Assembly: GCA_050486105.1 (NCBI GenBank)
Contig: JBJHCR010000315.1
Span: 1 to 7,331 of the forward strand
From: JAEXNA01 sp050486105
GTDB lineage: Bacteria > Vulcanimicrobiota > Xenobia > Xenobiales > JADMJV01
Length of the DNA: 7,331 nucleotides
Direction of reading: 5' to 3'
How positions within the stretch are numbered: the first letter of the stretch is position 1; every line of letters begins with the position of its first letter. The position numbers and the translations under genes were made by a program. Below are positions 1-5,820 of the stretch, in pieces. Below the pieces are notes generated by a model, which did no database searches, had not been told where the DNA came from, and saw only the letters and a list, made by a program, of their open reading frames with translations.

Positions 1-114
1 ACCGGTCAATGCCAGGTCTGCTGGGGAACCGGTGAGGATGGGCACGGCGCGGCTTGTTATATCTGCTCGGGTGCAACCACCTGTTATTTCTGCAGCGGAA
101 CCGGGAAGTGGTGA
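1..114 (+). CDS. C-terminal end of a protein with CxxCxGxG zinc-finger-like repeats (partial)
   Basis: The window opens inside this reading frame, which ends at TGA 112-114, so only the last 37 residues are visible. They contain three Cys-pair units: CQVCWGTG, CYICSGAT and CYFCSGTG. CxxCxGxG units of this kind are the signature of the DnaJ central zinc finger, and they also occur in many small stand-alone proteins that bind zinc or assist folding or assembly. Here the units lie at the very C-terminus with only GKW after the last one. That is unlike DnaJ itself, which has a large C-terminal domain after its finger, so I do not call it dnaJ. The middle unit has lost the final Gly. The start and full length are outside the window. 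The next gene on the same strand also encodes Cys-pair zinc motifs, but of a different type. Confidence 0.75.
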   Translation, partial: TGQCQVCWGTGEDGHGAACYICSGATTCYFCSGTGKW

Positions 115-142
115 CCGCAAGGCCTAGCAATCTCTAAGCTCT

Positions 143-185
143 CCCCGGCAAACATGGCCGGGTGGTACGACACCCGGCCTCGGGG
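143..185 (+). terminator. GC-rich hairpin downstream of the partial gene, possible terminator or leader structure
   Basis: A perfect 9-bp stem is formed by GGCCGGGTG (156-164) and CACCCGGCC (171-179) around the 6-nt loop GTACGA. An outer CCCCG (143-147) / CGGGG (181-185) pair can close around it. An alternative pairing, CCCGGC (144-149) with GCCGGG (157-162), is mutually exclusive with the main stem. Only TTT (186-188) follows, so this is not a canonical intrinsic terminator. It may be a Rho-type 3' end or a leader structure for the gene at 266. Confidence 0.45.
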
Positions 186-253
186 TTTGGGCGATCTGTA
201 GGTAAGGATTCTCCTCACCTTGCGGAGAACTCTTGCAAAGAGCGCTTAAACCA

Positions 254-260
254 GGGGGAG
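254..260 (+). promoter_or_regulatory. Ribosome binding site that fixes the start at 266
   Basis: The purine run GGGGGAG ends 5 nt before ATG 266. The earlier in-frame TTG at 233 lacks such a site, so the 11 extra N-terminal residues it would add are probably not translated. Confidence 0.7.
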
Positions 261-265
261 AACTT

Positions 266-1864
266 ATGAAGCCTGAGACAGAGAAAGCCCTGGCAGCTAT
301 TCTCGAAGGCCACAGTCACCGCTCGGCCTACGCTTTATTGCAACGGGACGGGGTTCCGGCCGACCGTGCCCAGGAAGCGGTCACCGAGGCCGGACAGAGG
401 GCTCCCGCAATTCGCCACAGACTGAAGTCTCTTGGTGAAAGCTTCACCCCTTCGGGCTGTTGCGATTACTGCGGAGCAGGTCTGGCAGCCAAGTTTCTCC
501 CAGGACAAAGAATGCGCTGGCAAAAACCGCATGTTCTGACCGGTTGGAAAGGTCAGGGGCATGACGGATGGGCCTACATTTGCCCCCGATGTCGGCAAAC
601 CATCGCCCCCGGAGTGCTGGCCTCAAGTATGGCCGCCCTAGCCTGGACCGCTCCGGTGGTAGCCTTAGCTGGAGCACTCGATTTCTTAACAAAGGAGACC
701 GGGGGACTTCCCTGGCTGAGTTTGGCTGAAAACTCTCTGCTGCTCTTTCTCATCTTTCTGGCTCTCTTCGTAAAGCATTATCGAAAGGGCGGTTACCGGG
801 GCTTTCCTGTCAACGAAGGCATAGCCTTGAGATCGATTGGGGGTAAACAAAGAGAGAATCTCGTTGGTCGACCTTTCATTGTGCTATTGTTCATCGTTCT
901 CACCAATATCGGTTGCCAAAAAATTCTTGTGCCATCCCATAACTTTAAGAGTCAAGCCGCTTCAACCACACTGGCAGCTCTGGTTTTGAGCCTGATTTGC
1001 GTACCTATTAGGCTCCACCAGAAGAAGTGGCTTAGTGCCAGTCCAAAATCTACCTGGACCAAATTAGCGTTCCAGGCTACTCCCGAGCCGAACTGCCCGG
1101 AATATCTATCACGGGAGTTGATCAACCTTCTGGTGGCAGGACACAGGAGATCTGAGGCCAGAGAACAGCTTTCCCAGGTCGGCGCCACACCCACCTCCCT
1201 CAAAGCAATATTCTCTGAAGTCGAAGGTCATATCCCGTTTTACCGAGCAGCAAGAGAGCATATGGCTCAGGGTTCCCAGTGCGACTTCTGTGATGCGCAG
1301 TTTCAACCCAAGATGCCCGAAAAAATCGATTGGATCTTCTTGCGTAGGTCCATCCTCCCCCCCTACTTTGCGAGCATTGAGAGCACGGAAACCGAAACCC
1401 TCACCGGATATCATTTGCTTTGTGAGAGGTGCCAGTGGAGCATTCATGGGCCTGGAGCCAACCTCTGGGCTTACGCCGGGGCGGCGGGAGCCCTGATCGC
1501 CCTGCTCATTGCCTTGCTCTTTGATCCGAACATTCATGCCTCACCCAATCTGTTCCCATTGGTGGTAGGCTTTATTGCCTTTTCCTGGGTGACTGGAGTC
1601 TTCTACGGTGAGCGATGTCGATACAGGGGTTATCCGGCTAACGAGCAGTTTTCCCCCGAAGGAGTACTCAGTCGTGGAAACGGAGCCGGGTTTTTGGGTG
1701 CGACCTTCGTCGTGGGTATTGTCTTGTGTTCATTCTACCTCTCGTGGGAAGCACATCCAGCCCTAAAATCCTCGCTTCTGATTGCCTTGATCGGCCTGCT
1801 GGGATATCTGTTCTGGCGAAGCTTGCAACCCCCGGCTAGAAAATCCCGGCCCCCAAAGTCGTGA
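266..1864 (+). CDS. Internally duplicated zinc-ribbon multi-pass membrane protein, function unknown
   Basis: This 532-aa protein, read from ATG 266, consists of two similar halves. Half 1 has a helical N-terminal segment (about 5-60), a Cys4 ribbon (C66xxC69 and C106xxC109) and predicted membrane segments near 117-140, 154-170, 203-222 and 232-250. Half 2 repeats the order: helical segment (about 281-335), ribbon (C339xxC342 and C386xxC389) and membrane segments near 402-420, 428-446, 475-494 and 500-518. Corresponding short motifs confirm the duplication: CDYCGA against CDFCDA, CPRC against CERC, and GYRGFPVNE against RYRGYPANE, the last placed after the second membrane segment of each half. 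The ribbons probably bind zinc on one membrane face. The C-terminus is basic (PPARKSRPPKS). I recognise no named family and no catalytic motif. The position after a hairpin and before a 327-nt spacer suggests its own transcript. The gene call is secure; the role is unknown. Confidence 0.88.
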   Translation: MKPETEKALAAILEGHSHRSAYALLQRDGVPADRAQEAVTEAGQRAPAIRHRLKSLGESFTPSGCCDYCGAGLAAKFLPGQRMRWQKPHVLTGWKGQGHDGWAYICPRCRQTIAPGVLASSMAALAWTAPVVALAGALDFLTKETGGLPWLSLAENSLLLFLIFLALFVKHYRKGGYRGFPVNEGIALRSIGGKQRENLVGRPFIVLLFIVLTNIGCQKILVPSHNFKSQAASTTLAALVLSLICVPIRLHQKKWLSASPKSTWTKLAFQATPEPNCPEYLSRELINLLVAGHRRSEAREQLSQVGATPTSLKAIFSEVEGHIPFYRAAREHMAQGSQCDFCDAQFQPKMPEKIDWIFLRRSILPPYFASIESTETETLTGYHLLCERCQWSIHGPGANLWAYAGAAGALIALLIALLFDPNIHASPNLFPLVVGFIAFSWVTGVFYGERCRYRGYPANEQFSPEGVLSRGNGAGFLGATFVVGIVLCSFYLSWEAHPALKSSLLIALIGLLGYLFWRSLQPPARKSRPPKS

Positions 1865-1933
1865 CAAACCTCAGGTAACAGCCCTTCGACCAAGCCTTAC
1901 CCTCTTTGCCCCGAGACCGGCACCAGAGACTCG

Positions 1934-2077
1934 GTGAAATTTCCGAGCGGCGAGAAAGAGGTGTCGTTTCTACCTCGAAACCTGGAAGTTTTGCCTAGGT
2001 GCCCGGCCTGTTATCACGGCCTGCGGGATACCCTTGACCTGGAAGACATGGACTATTTTGGCGTCTGTTTTATCTAG
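1934..2077 (+). CDS. Candidate small Cys-containing ORF (47 aa), doubtful
   Basis: From GTG 1934 to TAG 2075-2077 a 47-aa frame is open, in the same frame as the upstream membrane protein. The frame is in fact open without interruption from the codon after that gene's TGA (1862-1864), giving 70 codons. The predicted peptide contains CPAC and a later lone Cys (FGVCFI); one more Cys (LCPETG) lies upstream of the GTG. The acidic patch DLEDMD precedes the C-terminus. There is no ATG and no convincing Shine-Dalgarno sequence before the GTG. It could be a small metal-binding protein, the decayed tail of a once longer upstream gene, or a chance open frame. I favour the last two. Confidence 0.2.
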   Translation: MKFPSGEKEVSFLPRNLEVLPRCPACYHGLRDTLDLEDMDYFGVCFI

Positions 2078-2085
2078 AGGGTATG

Positions 2086-2115
2086 TAGACACCATATCTA
2101 TCTTTGTGCTAATAC
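2086..2115 (+). promoter_or_regulatory. Candidate promoter for the lipoprotein gene
   Basis: TAGACA (2086-2091, 5 of 6 to the sigma-70 -35 consensus) is followed after 18 nt by TAATAC (2110-2115), preceded by TG one base upstream in extended -10 style. The -10 hexamer is weak (3 of 6). It lies in the AT-rich part of the spacer about 75 nt before the start codon. TTGACC at 2143-2148 is an alternative -35, but it has no good -10 partner. Confidence 0.3.
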
Positions 2116-2179
2116 TTTAACATCAAGATACAGTCCTGTCTCTTGACCCCAGCACAAACGGCTAGGGTACATCAACTAT

Positions 2180-2183
2180 GAGG
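2180..2183 (+). promoter_or_regulatory. Ribosome binding site supporting a GTG start at 2192
   Basis: GAGG lies 8 nt before GTG 2192, which gives a complete lipoprotein signal peptide. The nearby ATG 2178 is in another frame and reads only five codons before a TGA that overlaps the GTG. Confidence 0.6.
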
Positions 2184-2191
2184 TCTATCCT

Positions 2192-5098
2192 GTGAACCTA
2201 AGAAAAGCAATTCTTCTTCTGCTATTGCCTATTCTTCTCTCCGGCTGCGGCAGCAGTCTCGAGAGCTTTGTCTTCACCAACACTGGTGAACAACCCGCCC
2301 CGACAAACCTGGAAAGGGTTGTCGTGGGACGCCTGAATCTTGGGCTCAATGTCCCAGGAGGCCAAATGCGCCTCGAGACCCTTGACGGAACGGTCTTGGC
2401 CACCGGAGAAACCAACGCAAATGGCGCCGTTTTCTTCCGCCAGGTTCAGGTTCCCAGTAATTTTCGAGTGGTCGCCACGGTCCCTGGCTCCAACGTGGAG
2501 CTTTCCGCCCAAATCCGAGGATTCCAAGGGAACAATAAACAGGCTCGGGTGTCTTTACTGACCACGCTTGCCGATCGCTATGCTCAAGCTCACCCTGACC
2601 AAGGAATTGAGGAGGCCGAACGGATCATCAAACGGCTGACCAACCTCCCTATGGGAGTGGACGTCTCCCTCGGTCCGGAGGAGATCAATCCGTTCTACTC
2701 CGACATTGCCCTACTCCGTGCAGCAGGTCTGAACGGGGGCTGGGAGGCTTACAGTGAAAGTCTCCTAGGCCAGAACTCAACCACCGGCCCAGGAACCTAC
2801 TTCTTGTTGAGCCCGAGCCAATTGAATCGGCCCATCACCGGGCTAGAGCCGGGGCTCCAAGAAACCGCGGAATCTATCCGCCAGGCTCTCGCCACTCGAC
2901 TCGGGGTTCAGCAAGAAATCCCCACGGAAATGCTCGGCACGGAAATCCTCGCCAGCTTTCTCACCGGAGACGGCCCTGCATCTTTAGGCGGACAGATCCT
3001 CCTGGGGGTTGGTGCAGGTCTAGGAACGAATCTCCTGTCCGACGGCATCAACGGGGTGATCGGATGGGCCGCCAACCAAATGGGTCTCAACTACGGCACC
3101 TCAGGACAACTCAAAGAGATCGAATCCGAGTTGTCATCTCTGATCACTCTGGTGGAGAGCTTTGAAGAGACTCAAGTCACCTCGGATCTCACCGATGACT
3201 TCAACACTCTTCAAGGCTTCTTCAGCCAAGTCGAAAACACCACGGGGCAACTGCGTGACCAGGCCAACATCACCGAGATCACCAACACCCCTGTTTCCTT
3301 CAGTTCCTCCGACCCTCTAACCACTCTGCTTAACGCTCTGAACTCTCAAAACTACACTTCAGCCCTAACGAATGCCAACAACAATCTTTTGGGTCCCACC
3401 GAGTTTCTGATGTCTTACCAAAACACGTATTTGAACATGAAACTCGGCCTGGATACCCCATCGAATAAACAAGGCGTGCCTTGGCGAAGCAATCACATTC
3501 TCGACGTCATCAATGGTGTCTTCGGGCACTTCAGCAACCTTCAGGTTCAAGCGCTCAACCTGCTGGCCGAGCAGGCTCACACTTATCCCACCAATCCCGG
3601 CACGGCGGTTCCTTCCCTACGTCTCGGGATGTTTGCCGAAACCTTGTCGAACCTGAAAAAGCAACGACAACAGCTTTCCCTCTACGCTTCGCAATGGGGA
3701 GCTATTGTCGACCTCGAGTACGGGCTTATGTGGTGGGAAACCATGCAGAATCCCGACACCTTTGCCAACGCTCAGGATTATGCCTCAAGCTTTCAAACTC
3801 AACTGATCTTCCCTGACGGTTCCACTCGAACCTACGACGACTGGCGACTTCCGGGTTACGGAGATTGTGTTTCCCTGCAACTTCGGGGCTCCTACAACCC
3901 CAGCCCGGGTGATCCCACTTTCACCGGAACCGACACCAGCGACACGGTCGGAGGAGTTCCCGTCAACAGCAAAAGCTCTTACCCAGACACCGGTCAAAGC
4001 ACTGCCGGCCTGCCCAATCTAGGATTCTACCAGGTGCGGCAAGCCCTCACTGCAGCCCCCAACGACAACGGCAACAATGGAGACATGTGGTTCCAGCAAA
4101 CCGTCTCAAACGGCGCGGAAATCGTTCTGCAAGACAACTGGGAATTTCGGATGAATCATGGGACCAACGATACCAATCGGGAAAGTAAGAGCAGTGACAC
4201 CAACGTCTATCTGATCTGCCGAACTTTCGGACCCACCAACCTGAACGGGGAATCCCTAAGCTATTTCGATGGCTCGAACCTGACCGCTGGAGAGATTGCC
4301 CAGTGGGGTGTGCCGACCTCGATGACCATCTCCGACGTGCAGTCCGCCCCCAGCAGTATCAGCGTGCCCGGAAACTCAACCCAAGGAGAGGGGAGCACGA
4401 CCACCGTAAGTATCCCGGAAAATTCCTTGAACCTTACAGCCGACATCACCTACACCCTCAATATTGGGGGCTCGTTCACCCACGGCTTTGGGAGTACCAA
4501 GTCCGAGTCTCGGACCGCCTCAAGCTACCAAGCAACCGTGTCGACCAGCCAAAACTCTAATGGGAACCCGAACTCGCTGGCAGAGTTGGTCAACTGGGGG
4601 GTCGACAACCCCGAGGCCCTCTATGTCCTCAACCTTCCGTTCACCGGAGGGATCGCTATTCCTTACCAAGCCACCGAAGTAAATCTGACCGCCAGTCTCC
4701 TAGGAGCCGGGGGTACCCAGATTTCCAACTCGAAAAGCTACACCATAGCCACAACCGCACCCAAGACCCTCACCGGGATCGTGATCACTCCCAGAAATCA
4801 GATCTACGGAGGCTCCGGCTCCGTCCCTTCGAGCGGCGCCAACGCCAAGCAACAGTACTTCTGCACCGGGTTCTACAGTGACTGGAGCGTGGCAGATCTG
4901 TCTACCGTGGTGACCTGGAGTGTCCCCACTAATCCCGCCAATGCTCAAATCGTGGTGGACGGACAAGGGGCGAGCCTTGAGTTGAATCAACCGCCAGAGG
5001 CGAACCCTACTCCCTACACTCTGGACATCACTGCCACCCACGAAGACTCCGGTCTCACCGACACCGTAACCATACAGATCGTTCCTCAAGTGCAATAG
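2192..5098 (+). CDS. Large multidomain lipoprotein with DUF1566/Lcl_C-like and Ig-like domains
   Basis: This 968-aa protein starts at GTG 2192. A basic n-region (NLRK), a Leu-rich core and the lipobox LSGC with C19 mark a signal-peptidase-II lipoprotein, so it should be anchored in an envelope membrane. Residues about 42-115 look like a beta-rich carboxypeptidase-regulatory or CNA-B-like module (DGTVLATGETNANGAVFF). Residues about 120-500 are mostly helical and include a Gly-rich hydrophobic stretch (about 262-300) followed by an amphipathic helix (306-325). Residues about 505-678 match the DUF1566/Lcl_C layout: YGLMW (510-514), an Ala/Tyr-rich helix, DWRLP (550-554) and the closing VYLICRTF (672-679). 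C559 and C676 could form a disulfide. Residues about 715-855 are Ser/Thr/Asn-rich beta sequence, and 858-966 resemble a Big_2-type Ig domain (TGIVITP, YSDWSVADLSTVVTWS). Known DUF1566 and Ig modules are often used in surface binding; the actual ligand is unknown. It ends just before a strong terminator. Confidence 0.9.
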   Translation: MNLRKAILLLLLPILLSGCGSSLESFVFTNTGEQPAPTNLERVVVGRLNLGLNVPGGQMRLETLDGTVLATGETNANGAVFFRQVQVPSNFRVVATVPGSNVELSAQIRGFQGNNKQARVSLLTTLADRYAQAHPDQGIEEAERIIKRLTNLPMGVDVSLGPEEINPFYSDIALLRAAGLNGGWEAYSESLLGQNSTTGPGTYFLLSPSQLNRPITGLEPGLQETAESIRQALATRLGVQQEIPTEMLGTEILASFLTGDGPASLGGQILLGVGAGLGTNLLSDGINGVIGWAANQMGLNYGTSGQLKEIESELSSLITLVESFEETQVTSDLTDDFNTLQGFFSQVENTTGQLRDQANITEITNTPVSFSSSDPLTTLLNALNSQNYTSALTNANNNLLGPTEFLMSYQNTYLNMKLGLDTPSNKQGVPWRSNHILDVINGVFGHFSNLQVQALNLLAEQAHTYPTNPGTAVPSLRLGMFAETLSNLKKQRQQLSLYASQWGAIVDLEYGLMWWETMQNPDTFANAQDYASSFQTQLIFPDGSTRTYDDWRLPGYGDCVSLQLRGSYNPSPGDPTFTGTDTSDTVGGVPVNSKSSYPDTGQSTAGLPNLGFYQVRQALTAAPNDNGNNGDMWFQQTVSNGAEIVLQDNWEFRMNHGTNDTNRESKSSDTNVYLICRTFGPTNLNGESLSYFDGSNLTAGEIAQWGVPTSMTISDVQSAPSSISVPGNSTQGEGSTTTVSIPENSLNLTADITYTLNIGGSFTHGFGSTKSESRTASSYQATVSTSQNSNGNPNSLAELVNWGVDNPEALYVLNLPFTGGIAIPYQATEVNLTASLLGAGGTQISNSKSYTIATTAPKTLTGIVITPRNQIYGGSGSVPSSGANAKQQYFCTGFYSDWSVADLSTVVTWSVPTNPANAQIVVDGQGASLELNQPPEANPTPYTLDITATHEDSGLTDTVTIQIVPQVQ

Positions 5099-5116
5099 GG
5101 AGCGAGCCTCGAAAAA

Positions 5117-5148
5117 GGCCCGGCGCAAAAGCGCCGGGCCTTTTTTTT
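5117..5148 (+). terminator. Strong intrinsic terminator, probably bidirectional
   Basis: A perfect 10-bp GC-only stem, GGCCCGGCGC (5117-5126) with GCGCCGGGCC (5131-5140), has an AAAA loop and is followed by eight T (5141-5148). Five A precede the stem (5112-5116), so the opposite strand reads stem plus T5. It therefore can end both the lipoprotein transcript (stop at 5098) and the convergent minus-strand gene (stop at 5184). Confidence 0.93.
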
Positions 5149-5183
5149 GAGAGAGAGCTGACTTGTGGCCTTGAGAGGAAAGT

Positions 5184-5522
5184 CTAGCGGAAGTTGAGTC
5201 CGCCCTGGAAGAAATTGTTGAACTGGATTCCGCCGTGGCATCCGCAGCGAATCGGGGGGCGAGGCGGGCAGATGATGGGGCGGCAAGGCCCGTTCCAAGG
5301 CATCGGAAGCGGTCGCAAACCTCCGGGGAAAGGCCGAGGTCCGCATCCGCAACCAGGACGCCTTCGGATCCAGGGGTTGTGGCAGCGGCGGCGAGGGCGG
5401 CAGCAGCGGTTGCGCGGGCAGCTCGGAAAAGGGAAGGGAAAGGGGCGACAGCGGCGAGCCCAAGGCGGCACGCAAGGCTTCGGCCAAAGTAATCCCATAC
5501 CGTGTGAATTCTGAATGTTCAT
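5184..5522 (-). CDS. Cys/Pro/Arg-rich 112-aa protein of unknown function
   Basis: Read on the minus strand from ATG (5522-5520) to TAG (5186-5184). Its composition is extreme: 12 Cys, 24 Pro and 18 Arg in 112 residues, with many Gly and almost no acidic residues. Visible motifs are PFPFPFP (27-33 region), CC (40-41), CxC pairs at 58/60 and 93/95, PPRPP-like stretches, and an uncharged aromatic tail (FNNFFQGGLNFR) without Cys. There is no signal peptide or membrane helix. Support for a real gene is an AAGGAG Shine-Dalgarno 9 nt before the ATG, a plausible promoter, and a terminator 35 nt past the stop. Open frames also run on the plus strand here, but they lack start signals of this quality. 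I do not recognise the family. The composition would suit a cross-linked structural or coat-type protein, a metal-binding protein, or a nucleic-acid-binding basic peptide; none is demonstrated. Confidence 0.68.
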   Translation of the reverse strand: MNIQNSHGMGLLWPKPCVPPWARRCRPFPFPFPSCPRNRCCRPRRRCHNPWIRRRPGCGCGPRPFPGGLRPLPMPWNGPCRPIICPPRPPIRCGCHGGIQFNNFFQGGLNFR

Positions 5523-5698
5523 ATCGATTTTCTCCTTGAAGTTCTTTGTACTTGGGTTATCCCGCCCTCAAGCATAACGACAAGGCCGTGTTTGTTAACT
5601 AACTGTAAACTCTCCAAGAACCTTTCGCCATTCACCCACAAAAAGGGACATACGAGAACTTTGTTGACACTATAAGGTGTCAGCAAGCCCAGATTCAT
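5519..5698 (-). CDS. Doubtful 59-aa ORF overlapping the Cys/Pro/Arg-rich gene start by ATGA
   Basis: Read on the minus strand from ATG (5698-5696), preceded by AGGT about 8 nt upstream, this frame ends in a TGA that overlaps the ATG of the 112-aa gene by four bases (ATGA). An earlier in-frame ATG at 5740 would give 73 aa. The peptide has one Cys, a mildly hydrophobic middle (NKHGLVVMLEGG) and a basic end (TSRRKSI), and resembles nothing I know. It covers a promoter-like region and the inverted repeat at 5665-5682, which argues against coding. The four-base overlap would be typical of translational coupling if it were real. Confidence 0.18.
   Translation of the reverse strand: MNLGLLTPYSVNKVLVCPFLWVNGERFLESLQLVNKHGLVVMLEGGITQVQRTSRRKSI
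5532..5537 (-). promoter_or_regulatory. Near-perfect Shine-Dalgarno for the Cys/Pro/Arg-rich gene
   Basis: On the minus strand AAGGAG stands 9 nt before the ATG at 5522-5520. It is the best ribosome binding site in the window and the main reason to choose the minus-strand frame over the overlapping plus-strand frames. Confidence 0.75.
5571..5598 (-). promoter_or_regulatory. Candidate promoter for the Cys/Pro/Arg-rich gene
   Basis: On the minus strand TTAACA (5598-5593, 5 of 6 to the -35 consensus) is followed after 16 nt by TATGCT (5576-5571, 4 of 6 to the -10). Initiation would fall near 5564, giving a leader of about 40 nt that contains the AAGGAG site. Confidence 0.35.
5665..5682. promoter_or_regulatory. 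Perfect inverted repeat, candidate operator
   Basis: TGACAC (5665-5670) and GTGTCA (5677-5682) are exact reverse complements around TATAAG (5671-5676), an 18-bp dyad typical in size of a dimeric regulator site. TTGACA (5664-5669), a perfect -35 hexamer, overlaps the left arm, and the centre itself resembles a -10 box (5 of 6 on plus; TATAGT on minus at 5674-5669). I could not pair either hexamer with a good partner, so the exact promoter is unresolved. Confidence 0.45.
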
Positions 5699-5804
5699 GG
5701 TTGAAACCTGCTGCAAGGACAGGGAATGTCTTGGTCTCAAAGAGGGTAATCACACCGATTCCCACAAAGATTCCTACACAAATCTCTACTGGGCAAGAGC
5801 CACG

Positions 5805-5810
5805 AAAGGA
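5805..5810 (+). promoter_or_regulatory. Ribosome binding site supporting a GTG start at 5821
   Basis: AAAGGA lies 10 nt before GTG 5821. Upstream in-frame alternatives are GTG 5677, TTG 5701 and TTG 5731; only the last has any purine run ahead of it. The conserved-looking part of the protein begins after 5821. Confidence 0.55.
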
Positions 5811-5820
5811 TGGTCCGTCC

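Larger units (their letters stand above)
1865..2191. other. Spacer between the membrane protein and lipoprotein genes
   Basis: These 327 nt hold no clear gene. The first two thirds contain the doubtful small ORF described separately. The last part (about 2080-2135) is visibly AT-richer and carries the candidate promoter for the lipoprotein. No intrinsic terminator for the upstream gene was found. Confidence 0.6.
5523..5820. other. Divergent intergenic region
   Basis: These 298 nt separate the minus-strand Cys/Pro/Arg-rich gene from the plus-strand PH-like gene and are AT-richer than the flanking genes. They contain the minus-strand promoter candidate and Shine-Dalgarno, the perfect inverted repeat at 5665-5682, and the Shine-Dalgarno of the PH-like gene. 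An in-frame GTG at 5677 could extend the PH-like protein by 48 residues, but it lies inside the inverted repeat and the extension is low-complexity (Pro/Thr/Lys-rich). Confidence 0.6.

Noticed and set aside
1109..1537. 142-aa minus-strand frame
   Set aside because: It is a shadow inside the duplicated membrane protein, covering residues with clear Cys-pair and membrane features on the plus strand.
4700..5128. 142-aa minus-strand frame running from the terminator region into the lipoprotein gene
   Set aside because: It would start upstream of the terminator stem, has no ribosome binding site, and is antisense to the Ig-like C-terminus of the lipoprotein.
5194..5514. Plus-strand open frames (106 aa and 85 aa) overlapping the Cys/Pro/Arg-rich gene
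   Set aside because: They are long only because the antisense GC-rich sequence lacks stops. They have no Shine-Dalgarno comparable to AAGGAG on the minus strand and begin just after a terminator without a promoter.
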